Of a DNA stretch of 64,000 nucleotides, positions 34,443 through 44,168 are shown one piece after another. This stretch comes from Salipaludibacillus sp. CUR1 (GTDB lineage: Bacteria > Bacillota > Bacilli > Bacillales > Salisediminibacteriaceae), in contig NZ_JAIWPE010000064.1 in assembly GCF_021028955.1 (NCBI RefSeq), positions 1-64,000 of the forward strand. The letters run 5' to 3'. Both the position numbers and the translations under genes were made by a program. The stretch's first letter is position 1; every line of letters starts with the position of its first letter. The notes beneath the pieces are model-generated. The model was not told where the DNA came from, did not search any database, and was given only the letters and a program-made list of their open reading frames with translations.

Positions 34443-35108
34443 ATGAAGAGTGAAGCTGGAAAGGTTTATCTGAATATTCTAAAAGAAATCAATCAAATCA
34501 TGAGCCATGACCAACTTAAGGCCGGAGACAAACTTCCATCAGAAAGGGAGCTGGCTGAGCGTCTCCAGGTAGGGAGGTCATCTGTACGGGAAGCGTTACG
34601 GGCTCTTGAACTGCTTGATCTGATAGAGACGCGGAAAGGGGAAGGGACCTTTATTCAGGAGGCGGGCAGCCACCGGCTTGCTGAGATTCTTGCCAGTTTC
34701 TTCCTTAAAGATGAGAAAGCAAGACAGGATGTGACAGAAACCCGGAGAATCATTGAAATAGAAGCAGTCAGATTAGGATGTCAAAGAGCGGAAAAGGACC
34801 AGCTGGACAAGCTGCAGATGCTTATTCATGAAGCGAGAGATAAGTGGTCAGAAGGAGAAATACCAGTAGAAGAAGATTATCTCTTTCATAAAACGTTAGT
34901 CCAGTCCAGTCAAAATATACTGCTTTATAATATATGGCGCCCGTTGGTCGAATACGCTAAGATTGCTTTAAAGGACTCGCTTGCCAGAGAAGGAAGAACC
35001 GGTTTTTCTATTAAAGAGCATGAGACTATATACGAAGCCTTGCTCGCCGGAGAGGAAGAAAAAGCAGTCTCCTCTTTAAAACATCATTTGGAAAACAGCC
35101 GTTTTTAA
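34443..35108 (+). CDS. GntR-family regulator, FadR (FCD) subfamily
   Basis: Transcription regulator with an N-terminal winged helix (residues 8-75: GDKLPSERELAERLQVGRSSVREALRALELLDLIETRKGEGTF in outline) and an all-helical FCD ligand domain (about 90-215). FCD metal/ligand positions are suggested by TRRIIEIEAVRL, DYLFHKTLVQSSQN and KEHETIYEALLAG. 221 residues. AGGGAG precedes the ATG. Between the malic enzyme gene and accD, with a FadR-type palindrome upstream of the former, it likely regulates this cluster. The effector (an acyl-CoA or an organic acid) is not known. Confidence 0.88.
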   Translation: MKSEAGKVYLNILKEINQIMSHDQLKAGDKLPSERELAERLQVGRSSVREALRALELLDLIETRKGEGTFIQEAGSHRLAEILASFFLKDEKARQDVTETRRIIEIEAVRLGCQRAEKDQLDKLQMLIHEARDKWSEGEIPVEEDYLFHKTLVQSSQNILLYNIWRPLVEYAKIALKDSLAREGRTGFSIKEHETIYEALLAGEEEKAVSSLKHHLENSRF

Positions 35109-35276
35109 GAATTACGTTAGGCTTTTTTTGTTTAATTTACTGGACTGATTCCGGCAGATGACCTTGAATTCATTAATGGGAAAATGTATGATGAAACAAA
35201 TTTCTGGAAAAATTAGTTAGGTAGATGATGCGGCCGGCAGAGGTCCGCATGGACGTTTTTAAAATGAGGTGAAAGT

Positions 35277-36146
35277 GTGATAAGAGATTTATTTTCTAAG
35301 AAAAAAAAATATGCAACTATTCCTTCTGAACAAGCGAAACAGGAAGTACCGGAAGGATTAATGACTAAATGTCCCCAATGTAAATCCATTATGTATATAA
35401 AGGAATTAAGAAAAAACCAGATGGTGTGTGATCAGTGCGGCTATCACCACAGAGTGACTTCTTCTGAAAGAATAGCAATAACTCTCGATGAAGGGAGTTT
35501 TGAAGAATTTGATGCTGAGATGATTTCAAAAGATCCTCTTCAGTTTCCCGAGTATGCCGATAAATCAGCAAAGGACAGGGAAAAGACAGGTCTGAATGAA
35601 GCCATCATAACGGGTAAAGGAACAATTGAAGGAATGGGAGTAGTCATAGGTGTGATGGACCCCAGATTTCGAATGGGAAGTATGGGCTCCGTTGTAGGCG
35701 AAAAAATGTCCCGGGCGATTCAGCGGGCGGTTGATGAGAGAAAGCCGTTTATTATGTTTGCTGCTTCAGGCGGCGCGAGGATGCAGGAAGGAGTTTTCAG
35801 CCTCATGCAGATGGCTAAAACAAGTACCGCATTAAACCGCCTCCACGAAGAAGGATTATTATTTATAAGTGTAATGACGCACCCTACGACAGGAGGGGTG
35901 TCTGCCAGCTTTGCCTCACTTGGGGATATTAATTTAGCAGAGCCTCAAGCGTTAATAGGGTTTGCTGGAAGGAGAATTATTGAGCAGACAATCCGCCAAA
36001 AGCTTCCTGATGACTTTCAGACTGCTGAATTTCTGCTGAAACATGGCCAGCTCGATCAGGTGGTGGCCCGTAAAGAAATGAAAAAAACGCTGCAAAACAT
36101 CATAGATATTCACAGGCCGGCTCACACGGGTATAAAGGAGGACTGA
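35277..36146 (+). CDS. accD: Acetyl-CoA carboxylase carboxyltransferase beta subunit
   Basis: With AccA transfers the carboxyl group from biotin to acetyl-CoA to make malonyl-CoA, the first step of fatty-acid synthesis. The zinc ribbon is Cys32, 35, 51 and 54 (KCPQC and CDQC). The crotonase-type core has [21 protein letters not shown] and [14 protein letters not shown]. 289 residues, starting with GTG at 35277 after GAGGTGAAA. accA follows after 5 nt, so they are one unit. In the 168-nt gap upstream no FapR-like box was seen. Confidence 0.97.
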   Translation: MIRDLFSKKKKYATIPSEQAKQEVPEGLMTKCPQCKSIMYIKELRKNQMVCDQCGYHHRVTSSERIAITLDEGSFEEFDAEMISKDPLQFPEYADKSAKDREKTGLNEAIITGKGTIEGMGVVIGVMDPRFRMGSMGSVVGEKMSRAIQRAVDERKPFIMFAASGGARMQEGVFSLMQMAKTSTALNRLHEEGLLFISVMTHPTTGGVSASFASLGDINLAEPQALIGFAGRRIIEQTIRQKLPDDFQTAEFLLKHGQLDQVVARKEMKKTLQNIIDIHRPAHTGIKED

Positions 36147-36151
36147 GAGAG

Positions 36152-37129
36152 ATGGCTGAACAATTGCCTTTTGAAAAACCAATTATAGAACTTAGAAATA
36201 AAATCTCGGAGTTGAAAACTTTTACGCTGGAAAAAGAAATTGATCTGTCAGGTGAAATTGAAAAGCTGGAGACCAGACTCGAACAGCTGGAAGAAGATAT
36301 TTACGGCAATATGGGCGGCTGGGAGCGAGTGCAAATTGCCCGCCACAGTCAAAGGCCTACTACAATGGATTATATAGAAAGAATTTTCACAAATTTCATG
36401 GAACTTCATGGTGACCGCTTTTACGGAGATGATGAAGCCATTGTGGGAGGGATCGCCAAATTTGAAGGGGAGCCCGTAACAGTTATTGGCCATCAGCGCG
36501 GAAAAGGCACGAAAGAAAATTTAAGAAGAAATTTCGGAATGCCGCACCCTGAAGGCTACCGTAAAGCTTTAAGACTAATGAAACAGGCAGAAAAATTTAA
36601 AAGGCCTGTTATTTGCTTCATTGATACAAAAGGAGCTTATCCTGGTCAGTCGGCTGAAGAAAGAGGACAAAGTGAAGCGATCGCCAAAAACCTGATTTCT
36701 ATGGCAGGATTAAAAACTCCTATTATATGTATTGTAATAGGTGAAGGAGGCAGTGGCGGAGCCTTGGCACTTGGCGTGGGAGACAGAATTTATATGCTTG
36801 AAAATTCCACTTACTCTGTCATTTCTCCTGAGGGGGCTGCTGCTTTGCTGTGGAAAGACTCAGGCCAGGCAAAACGTGCAGCTGAAACGATGAAAATTAC
36901 CGCACCTGATTTAAAAGAGCTTAACCTTATAGATGATGTTATTCCTGAAATTCGCGGCGGCGCCCATCGTAATGTCGATACTCAAGCTGGATATATCCGG
37001 CAAACCTTAAAAACGGCGCTGCTGGAGATGTCAAAATATGACTCTGGCGAACTTGTGAACAAACGTTACGAAAAATTTAATAATATTGGCGAATTTGACC
37101 ATGTAAACGGTGTCATGCCTGCGGAATAA
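36152..37129 (+). CDS. accA: Acetyl-CoA carboxylase carboxyltransferase alpha subunit
   Basis: Partner of AccD in the carboxyltransferase heterotetramer. An N-terminal helical region (residues 1-80) contains [18 protein letters not shown]; the core has [33 protein letters not shown] in outline, [23 protein letters not shown] and [15 protein letters not shown], which form the oxyanion holes. 325 residues as in B. subtilis. GGAGGAC lies 8-10 nt before the ATG. Ended by a weak hairpin with T-run before pfkA. Confidence 0.97.
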   Translation: MAEQLPFEKPIIELRNKISELKTFTLEKEIDLSGEIEKLETRLEQLEEDIYGNMGGWERVQIARHSQRPTTMDYIERIFTNFMELHGDRFYGDDEAIVGGIAKFEGEPVTVIGHQRGKGTKENLRRNFGMPHPEGYRKALRLMKQAEKFKRPVICFIDTKGAYPGQSAEERGQSEAIAKNLISMAGLKTPIICIVIGEGGSGGALALGVGDRIYMLENSTYSVISPEGAAALLWKDSGQAKRAAETMKITAPDLKELNLIDDVIPEIRGGAHRNVDTQAGYIRQTLKTALLEMSKYDSGELVNKRYEKFNNIGEFDHVNGVMPAE

Positions 37130-37135
37130 GACATA

Positions 37136-37165
37136 AGCTTTCTCTGATTAGGGAAAGCCTTTTTG
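37136..37165 (+). terminator. Terminator of accDA (moderate)
   Basis: 6-7 bp stem AGCTTTC/GAAAGC(C) followed by CTTTTTG. Confidence 0.6.
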
Positions 37166-37183
37166 TATGAAGTCTGATCTCTA

Positions 37184-37218
37184 TTGTGTTTAATAAATGA
37201 AAGTGTTATTTTAAACAC
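37184..37218 (+). promoter_or_regulatory. pfkA promoter with embedded inverted repeat
   Basis: TTGTGT (37184-37189), 17 nt, TATTTT (37207-37212). Perfect 8-bp arms GTGTTTAA (37186-37193) and TTAAACAC (37211-37218) overlap both promoter boxes, so they look like an operator. No regulator is assigned. Confidence 0.5.
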
Positions 37219-37229
37219 ATATTAAATAA

Positions 37230-38219
<990 letters not shown>

Positions 38220-38265
38220 TAATTAATGCTCCCATAGAGAGTTTTCTCTCTAGAATTTAAGCGTT

Positions 38266-38294
38266 GGCTGGGACAACTAGTTTGTCCTGGTTTT
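38266..38294 (+). terminator. GGCTGGGACAA hairpin between pfkA and pyk
   Basis: GGCTGGGACAA, CTAG, TTTGTCCTGG, then TTTT: a 9-bp stem with G-U pairs. The arm sequence equals the ends of repeat copies A and B, without any insert. Confidence 0.5.
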
Positions 38295-38354
38295 CGTGTG
38301 GGAAAAAGAGAAGTGAATCAAATTAGGACCGTAAAATAAGAGGAGGATAAAGTA

Positions 38355-40109
38355 ATGAGAAAAACCAAAATTGTATGTACGATAGGCCCAGCAAGTGAAT
38401 CGAAGGACAAATTAACGGATATTATTAAAGCCGGTATGAATGTGGCCCGCCTTAACTTTTCACATGGCGATTATGAAGAGCACGGAGCGCGAATTGAAAC
38501 TATTCGTGAAGCAGCTAAAGAAACAGGAGAAAACGTTGCTCTTCTACTGGATACTAAAGGTCCGGAAATCCGTACGCAGACACTTGAAGGCGGAGAAGCA
38601 GAGCTGGAACAGGGCAGCACGGTACGAGTCTCTATGACAGAAGTTACAGGAAATAAAGATGTTATTTCAGTTACTTATCCTGGCTTAATTAATGACGTTC
38701 ACGTCGGTTCTTTCCTTCTTTTAGATGACGGTTTAATTGAGCTGAAAGTAACAGAAATTAAAGAAAACGAACTTATCACTGAAGTAGTGAACAGTGGGGT
38801 ACTGAAAAATAAAAAAGGCGTTAACGTACCAAATGTCAGTGTTAACCTGCCGGGTATTACAGAAAAAGATGCGAATGATATTATTTTCGGTATTGAACAG
38901 GATGTGGATTTCATTGCTGCCTCTTTTGTACGCCGGGCTTCAGATGTATTGGAAATTCGCGAACTGCTAGAAAAGCATGATGCGGGGCATATTCAAATTA
39001 TCCCTAAAATCGAAAACCAGGAAGGTGTCGACAATATTGATGAGATTTTGGAAGTTTCTGATGGTTTAATGGTAGCCCGAGGAGACTTGGGAGTGGAAAT
39101 TCCAGCAGAGGACGTACCTCTTGTCCAAAAAGTGCTAATTAAAAAATGCAACAAGCTGGCTAAACCGGTCATTACTGCGACTCAGATGCTTGATTCTATG
39201 CAGCGCAATCCGCGCCCTACCCGTGCGGAAGCCAGTGACGTGGCAAACGCGATTTTTGACGGTACTGATGCGATCATGCTTTCTGGTGAAACAGCAGCAG
39301 GAACATATCCTGTAGAGTCTGTTCAAACAATGAATAACATTGCTCTTAAAACTGAAACTGCTTTAAAATATGAGGATATATTGCGTAAACGTTCTAAAGA
39401 GAGCGAACATACGGTAACTAACGCAATCAGCCAGTCAGTTACCCATACAGCGCAAAACCTGCGTGCTGCAGCTATTTTAACATCTACTGAAAGCGGGCAT
39501 ACAGCTAGAATGATTTCTAAATACCGCCCGGAATCCAAGATTGTAGCCGTTACAAGCAATGAACGTGTCTCCCGTTCGTTGGCACTTGTATGGGGCGTTC
39601 ATTCTCAAGTTGGTCCTACAGTCGAATCTACCGATGAAATGCTTCAATTGTCAGTGGATGAATCCCTTAAAACAGGCCTCGTAAAAAATGGTGACCTTGT
39701 TGTTATTACGGCTGGTGTACCTGTTGGAGAGAAAGGCACGACAAACTTAATGAAAGTGCATGTGATCGGCGAAGTAGCAGCTAAAGGCCAGGGGATCGGC
39801 CGTAAATCTGCTAAAGGAAATGTGGTAGTGGCTAAAACAGGAGATGAGGCTCTATCTAAGACAAAAGAAGGGGATATTATTGTCATCACAAATACTGACC
39901 GTGACATGATGGACGCCTTTGAAAAAGCTTCAGCGGTCATCACTGAGCAGGGCGGTTTAACATCCCACGCAGCGGTAGTAGGCCTTAACCTTGGCATCCC
40001 TGTTATAGTAGGTGTTGAGAATGCAACATCTATATTCAGTGACGGCGATGAAATTACAGTAGACAGCCAGCACGGAAAGATTTACAAAGGACAAGCAAGT
40101 ATTTTATAA
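38355..40109 (+). CDS. pyk: Pyruvate kinase
   Basis: Transfers phosphate from PEP to ADP, making ATP and pyruvate. It starts [16 protein letters not shown] and contains [21 protein letters not shown], the catalytic region [15 protein letters not shown] with [10 protein letters not shown], and [12 protein letters not shown] and ATQMLDSM. At 584 residues it carries the extra C-terminal PEP-utiliser-like domain typical of Bacillus enzymes, with the motif [28 protein letters not shown] precedes the ATG. Ends at a strong terminator; together with pfkA it forms the lower glycolysis unit. Confidence 0.98.
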   Translation: MRKTKIVCTIGPASESKDKLTDIIKAGMNVARLNFSHGDYEEHGARIETIREAAKETGENVALLLDTKGPEIRTQTLEGGEAELEQGSTVRVSMTEVTGNKDVISVTYPGLINDVHVGSFLLLDDGLIELKVTEIKENELITEVVNSGVLKNKKGVNVPNVSVNLPGITEKDANDIIFGIEQDVDFIAASFVRRASDVLEIRELLEKHDAGHIQIIPKIENQEGVDNIDEILEVSDGLMVARGDLGVEIPAEDVPLVQKVLIKKCNKLAKPVITATQMLDSMQRNPRPTRAEASDVANAIFDGTDAIMLSGETAAGTYPVESVQTMNNIALKTETALKYEDILRKRSKESEHTVTNAISQSVTHTAQNLRAAAILTSTESGHTARMISKYRPESKIVAVTSNERVSRSLALVWGVHSQVGPTVESTDEMLQLSVDESLKTGLVKNGDLVVITAGVPVGEKGTTNLMKVHVIGEVAAKGQGIGRKSAKGNVVVAKTGDEALSKTKEGDIIVITNTDRDMMDAFEKASAVITEQGGLTSHAAVVGLNLGIPVIVGVENATSIFSDGDEITVDSQHGKIYKGQASIL

Positions 40110-40121
40110 TAAGGTACAGAA

Positions 40122-40151
40122 AGAGAAGGGATACTCTCCCTTCTCTTTTTA
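40122..40151 (+). terminator. Terminator of pyk
   Basis: 10-bp stem AGAGAAGGGA/TCCCTTCTCT followed by TTTTAAAT. Confidence 0.9.
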
Positions 40152-40249
40152 AATAAGAGTTAAGCTTTAGAAATGTTTATAGGGGCGGGATTTCAGCGGA
40201 GCGCGCGAGAGCGTACGATTCAAAGAGCTTAACGAGAGGAAGAATGAAA

Positions 40250-40663
40250 ATGGGAAAACTTTTCTTACTTTTATTAATTGTTGTTCCTGCAATGGAAATA
40301 GGTGTGTTAATACTATCTGGTAATACGATAGGTATTCCGATAACCATATTACTGATTATTCTTACAGGTGTCCTCGGTGCAGCCCTTGCAAAAAAAGAAG
40401 GATTAAATGCCATCAGGACTGCTCAGTTGCAAGCTTCGCAGGGACAAGTCCCAAGCGGAGTTCTTTTGGACGGTATTTGTATTTTAGTCGGCGGAGTGGT
40501 TTTGCTGACGCCTGGTTTTATTACAGACGCCTTGGGCTTCTTTCTGTTAATTCCCCAGACAAGGGCTGTATTTAAAGGTTTCCTGCAGAAAATTTTCAAA
40601 AAAGCTGTTCAATCCGGCAGCTTCGTGTATGTGTCAAATAACCGGTGGAACAGAAAACCATAA
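40250..40663 (+). CDS. fxsA: FxsA-family membrane protein (YtzA)
   Basis: Cytoplasmic membrane protein; E. coli FxsA relieves F-plasmid exclusion of phage T7, but the role in Bacillus is unknown. 137 residues with hydrophobic segments at 2-22, 28-46 and 73-98, and the family motif GGVVLLTPGFITDALGFFLLIP. ATG at 40250 gives the usual MGKLFLLLLIVVPAMEIG start; an ATG two codons upstream (40244) is an alternative. GAGAGGAAG lies upstream. The 100-nt gap before it holds GTTAAGCT/AGCTTAAC inverted arms and a GC-rich stretch. Place after pyk is conserved. Confidence 0.88.
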   Translation: MGKLFLLLLIVVPAMEIGVLILSGNTIGIPITILLIILTGVLGAALAKKEGLNAIRTAQLQASQGQVPSGVLLDGICILVGGVVLLTPGFITDALGFFLLIPQTRAVFKGFLQKIFKKAVQSGSFVYVSNNRWNRKP

Positions 40664-40673
40664 AGGATATCTT

Positions 40674-40715
40674 GAGAATGTCACAAAGTCTGCTTTTGTG
40701 ACATTCTCTTTTTTT
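40674..40715 (+). terminator. Terminator of fxsA
   Basis: 14-bp stem GAGAATGTCACAAA/TTTGTGACATTCTC followed by seven T. Confidence 0.92.
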
Positions 40716-40785
40716 AATCAGATTCTATTCATTGACGATTTCTATGCCTGTAGTGCAGATCATTGCCGAGAGGCTACCAGTCCAT

Positions 40786-41895
40786 TTATTTCTCAATAAA
40801 AGTTTTAATTTCTCCTGCGATATTCGCTCTGTTTAATGATTGGATAAAAATTAAAATAAATGGTCCTATTAAAACGCCGCCGAAACCGAATATCTGATAG
40901 CATGCGAAAATGGTGAACAGCATGACAAGAGCCGGCACCCCCATATGATGGGAGACTATTTTAGGTTCGGAAATCTGCCTTTGAAGGACCACCACTCCAT
41001 ATAGCACAGACAGGCCAATGGTCATATGCCACACTTCATTAAGAAATGAATATATAATCCAAGGAAGGAACACCAGACCTGTTCCGGCATAAGGCAAAAT
41101 ATCAACTGCAGCAATAAGGAGAGCGGCCGTGAATGCGTAGTCTACCTTCAATATGAGAAGTCCGGCAAATACAATAACCCCTGTTATTACCACCAAAGTC
41201 AATTGTGCCATAAGATAATTCCCAAGCGCCGATTTCCATTCTTCTTTGATTCTGACTATAAAGTGGATAACATGCTGAGGGACATGGTTAGTTATTCCCA
41301 TGACCAGTTTTGGCCAGTCTTTCGTTATAAAAAAGGAGGCAAGTAACGAAAAAAGAATCATAGTCAGTGCGTGGGGGAAAGCGACGAGAATATCCCGAAG
41401 CTGGTTAAGAATCAGCTGAAGAATAGTTCCAACCTGATTCCCTGCCTCAGTTAACAGCTGTTCAAATGACTGGTCAACAGCCACTGCAGACTCGTTCCCA
41501 AGTTTTGAGGTGAATCGGGTGATTTCAGATATTAAGGGAAAAACATATTGATTAATCCACCCATGAAAAGTGTGAATAATTTCTTCCACATATCCCGGTA
41601 AAACCGTCGTCAGGTAAGACAATCCGTGAATGAGTTCTGCAACCAGGAAAGTAATTAAAGTCATCAGTAAAAGAATAAACATGCTGATCACAGTAAAAGT
41701 AGCTGCGGAGCGGTTCCAGCGCCAACGATTTTCCAAATAATTCACAAACGGTAAAAACATAAAGGAAAACAGTACAGCTAAAATAAAGGGATAAAAATAA
41801 ACAACAGATATATAGGCCAGTATAATAAATAATGTAAACAGTATTAACAGTAAAAAGAGGCGTTTCCAGACTTTAAGAGAAATATCGTTGTTCAT
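40786..41895 (-). CDS. ytvI: Sporulation membrane protein YtvI (AI-2E exporter family)
   Basis: 369-residue integral membrane protein of the AI-2E transporter-like family, with paired hydrophobic segments at the N-terminus, a soluble loop (about 115-160) and a block of five or so segments in the second half, including AALLIAAVDILPYAGTGLVFLPW and FGGVLIGPFILIF, which are family motifs. ATG at 41895 has AGGTGA 8 nt upstream; the GTG at 41907 lies in that site. A near-perfect sigma-E promoter lies 30 nt upstream, so it should be mother-cell specific. The transported substrate is unknown. Convergent with fxsA. Confidence 0.9.
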   Translation of the reverse strand: MNNDISLKVWKRLFLLLILFTLFIILAYISVVYFYPFILAVLFSFMFLPFVNYLENRWRWNRSAATFTVISMFILLLMTLITFLVAELIHGLSYLTTVLPGYVEEIIHTFHGWINQYVFPLISEITRFTSKLGNESAVAVDQSFEQLLTEAGNQVGTILQLILNQLRDILVAFPHALTMILFSLLASFFITKDWPKLVMGITNHVPQHVIHFIVRIKEEWKSALGNYLMAQLTLVVITGVIVFAGLLILKVDYAFTAALLIAAVDILPYAGTGLVFLPWIIYSFLNEVWHMTIGLSVLYGVVVLQRQISEPKIVSHHMGVPALVMLFTIFACYQIFGFGGVLIGPFILIFIQSLNRANIAGEIKTFIEK

Positions 41896-41930
41896 ACCTT
41901 TAATCACCTGCCGTTTTCAATTCTTATAAG

Positions 41931-41958
41931 AATGTATGCATGTCCCCTTTATTTATGA
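41931..41958 (-). promoter_or_regulatory. Sigma-E promoter of ytvI
   Basis: Minus strand -10 CATACATT (41938-41931) matches CATACANT in full; -35 TCATAAA (41958-41952) is 13 nt away. Start near 41924. Confidence 0.72.
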
Positions 41959-42046
41959 AGGGGCTTTGAGGCTGGAGGATTTGAGGGGAAAAGCCATTGT
42001 GTTAAAATAACACAGGTATGGATTCATAGAGAGAGGGAGAAAACAA

Positions 42047-42517
42047 ATGGCAAATTCTACGATTTTTATGCTTATCCTTTTAGCGGTAGGAATATTCGCT
42101 AAAAACCAGTCATTGCTGATTGCGGTGATATTTCTGCTTGTTGTCAAGTGGGGTGGATTAGGGGATAAAATACTGCCTTTTGCCCAGCAAAAAGGCATTC
42201 AAATCGGAGTGACTATTATTACAATTGCTGTCCTGGTTCCGATTGTGACAGGAGAAATAGGTTTTAAGGATCTTCAGGAGGCTTTAAAATCTTCCTATGC
42301 CTGGATTGCTCTTGCATCTGGTATTTTTGTAGCAGTGATAGCAGCAAACGGGATAGAATTATTACAGAATGATCCGCACATCACTGTTGCACTCGTTTTT
42401 GGAACAATTCTTGCCGTAGCCGTATTTAACGGAGTCGCAGTTGGGCCGTTAATTGGCGCAGGTATAGCTTACATGGCTATGAGAGCAGCGGAACTTTTAT
42501 CCTCCATCGGAGGATGA
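42047..42517 (+). CDS. ytwI: DUF441 membrane protein YtwI
   Basis: 156-residue protein with four hydrophobic segments: IFMLILLAVGIFAKNQSLLIAVIFLLVVKW, IGVTIITIAVLVPIVTGEIGF, AWIALASGIFVAVIAANGIELL, and HITVALVFGTILAVAVFNGVAVGPLIGAGIAYMAM. The FNGVAVGPLIGAGI block is characteristic of DUF441. The reaction or substrate is unknown. AGAGGGAG precedes the ATG. Divergent from ytvI and upstream of citZ, as in B. subtilis. Confidence 0.88.
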   Translation: MANSTIFMLILLAVGIFAKNQSLLIAVIFLLVVKWGGLGDKILPFAQQKGIQIGVTIITIAVLVPIVTGEIGFKDLQEALKSSYAWIALASGIFVAVIAANGIELLQNDPHITVALVFGTILAVAVFNGVAVGPLIGAGIAYMAMRAAELLSSIGG

Positions 42518-42597
42518 ATTTTCCACACGGGATAATATTCTGATTAGTTTAAATTATAGGATAACTCTGAATCTTGATTTGTTTTAAAAATTTTAAG

Positions 42598-42625
42598 TTC
42601 ACAAAAATGTGAAAAATGGTATAAT
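42598..42625 (+). promoter_or_regulatory. Upstream citZ promoter
   Basis: TTCACA (42598-42603), 16 nt, then extended -10 TGGTATAAT (TATAAT 42620-42625). A hairpin AAACCT/AGGTTT with seven T at 42655-42687 could end this transcript or that of ytwI early. Confidence 0.6.
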
Positions 42626-42688
42626 GATAAACGAATGATACCAACTACATAGAGAAACCTGCATAGTCTTGATGAGTAAGGTTTTTTT

Positions 42689-42702
42689 CGTAACCGCTTT
42701 CT
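42689..42702 (+). promoter_or_regulatory. cre-like site 1 upstream of citZ
   Basis: CGTAACCGCTTTCT matches the CcpA site TGWAANCGNTNWCA at 12 of 14 positions. It covers the -35 region of a second -10 TATAAT at 42710-42715. Confidence 0.55.
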
Positions 42703-42811
42703 CTTAAACTATAATGGTCTCGTTTGTTAAACAGAGAGCAAGTTTATAAGAAGGTATTTCAGGAAAATAAATTGACAAGGAATGGTTATTCGAGTGATGG
42801 CTCATTCAGTT

Positions 42812-42825
42812 TCTAAGCGGTTACC
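42812..42825 (-). promoter_or_regulatory. cre-like site 2 in the citZ leader
   Basis: Minus strand GGTAACCGCTTAGA matches TGWAANCGNTNWCA at 12 of 14. Its core forms a perfect 10-bp inverted pair with site 1 (GTAACCGCTT 42690-42699 and AAGCGGTTAC 42815-42824) and is part of the palindrome GCGGTTACCGC. Confidence 0.5.
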
Positions 42826-42898
42826 GCACTTCAGAAAGACCTTGGTATCCGGGCTGATCCATTTAGAAAGCCCAATTTTTTGGTAAAGGAGAGGTAGC

Positions 42899-44014
42899 AT
42901 GAGTACAACTAAAGGTTTAGAAGGTGTGGTTGCGACAACATCAAGTGTCAGTTCCATAATTGATGGGGTTTTAACTTATCATGGATACGATATTGATGAT
43001 CTCGCCGACCACGCGAGTTTTGAGGAAGTTATATATCTCCTTTGGAATAACAAGCTTCCTGCAAAAGAAGAGCTTAATACTTTTAGGAAAGAGCTGGCCG
43101 CGGCTGCTAAAGTTCCTGATGCTGTTTTGGATCAAATGAGAACGTATCCGATAGACAAAGTGCACCCTATGGCTGCACTTAGAACAGCCGTTTCCAATCT
43201 GGCTCTTTTTGATGAGGAAGCTGATGAGCAGGATGAAGAAGCTAACCGCAGGAAAGCTTTAAAGCTTCAGGCTCAACTGCCTACTCTGGTGACGGCTTTT
43301 TCCCGTATCCGTAATGGAAAAGACCCGGTAGCACCAAAGGAAGAATTAAGTTTCGCTGCAAATTTTCTTTATATGTTAAATGGAGAAGAGCCTGACGAAA
43401 CTTCTGAAAAAGCTTTTAACAAAGCCCTCGTTTTGCACGCCGACCATGAATTGAATGCGTCAACTTTTACTGCCAGGGTATGTGTGGCTACGTTATCCGA
43501 CATGTATTCAGGTGTCACAGCTGCGATAGGGGCGTTGAAAGGCCCTCTTCACGGAGGGGCAAATGAGCGGGTTATGGGCATGCTTTCAGAAATAGGAGAG
43601 GTTGATAAAGCGGAATCCTATATTAAAGATGCTTTAGCAAGAAAAGTAAAAATTATGGGCTTTGGACACCGCGTGTACAAAGATGGGGATCCGAGGGCAA
43701 AACACCTCAAAGAAATGTCCAGGCAATTAACAGAAGTGACAGGCGAATCGAAATGGTATGATATGAGTGTGAAAATCGATGAGATTGTTACAAATGAAAA
43801 AGGACTTCTTCCAAACGTTGATTTTTATTCTGCTTCTGTTTACCACAGTCTGGGGATTGAGCATGATATATTTACGCCTATTTTTGCGGTGAGCCGTATT
43901 TCCGGCTGGATTGCCCATATTCTTGAACAGTTTGAAAACAACCGTCTCATTAGACCGCGTGCTGAGTATACGGGACCGGATCACCAAGAATGGGTACCAT
44001 TGGAAAAAAGATAA
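42899..44014 (+). CDS. citZ: Citrate synthase
   Basis: Condenses oxaloacetate with acetyl-CoA at the entry to the TCA cycle. It begins TKGLEGVVATTSSVSSIIDGVLTYHGYDIDDLA, and has LHADHELNASTFTARV (catalytic His), GALKGPLHGGANERVM, FGHRVYKDGDPRA (catalytic His) and DFYSASVYHSLGI (catalytic Asp). 371 residues, as the Bacillus type I dimeric enzyme. AAAGGAGAGG precedes the ATG. The long upstream region carries promoters and two cre-like sites, fitting known CcpA repression of citZ. First gene of the citZ-icd-mdh cluster. Confidence 0.97.
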   Translation: MSTTKGLEGVVATTSSVSSIIDGVLTYHGYDIDDLADHASFEEVIYLLWNNKLPAKEELNTFRKELAAAAKVPDAVLDQMRTYPIDKVHPMAALRTAVSNLALFDEEADEQDEEANRRKALKLQAQLPTLVTAFSRIRNGKDPVAPKEELSFAANFLYMLNGEEPDETSEKAFNKALVLHADHELNASTFTARVCVATLSDMYSGVTAAIGALKGPLHGGANERVMGMLSEIGEVDKAESYIKDALARKVKIMGFGHRVYKDGDPRAKHLKEMSRQLTEVTGESKWYDMSVKIDEIVTNEKGLLPNVDFYSASVYHSLGIEHDIFTPIFAVSRISGWIAHILEQFENNRLIRPRAEYTGPDHQEWVPLEKR

Positions 44015-44030
44015 ATTTTATGAGAGAGTA

Positions 44031-44077
44031 AAGGGAGGAGATATTCTCCTCTCTTAAAAATACTCTTTTTTTAAGAG
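44031..44077 (+). terminator. Overlapping hairpins after citZ
   Basis: AAGGGAGGAG/CTCCTCTCTT is followed by an alternative CTCTTAAAAA/TTTTTTAAGAG stem with an internal T-run; a GCCGG/CCGGC hairpin follows at 44081-44096. Probably partial termination between citZ and icd. Confidence 0.55.
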
Positions 44078-44168
44078 AGGCCGGCTCAAAACCGGCTGAG
44101 ACTGACAGGCCATTTATTACTCTGTCAGCACTACTAAATTACATACAATTCTGAGGAGGTATTTTTTT

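Noticed and set aside
44081-44096. GCCGG/CCGGC hairpin as a riboswitch for icd
   Set aside because: It is short, with no further structure and no link to a known class.
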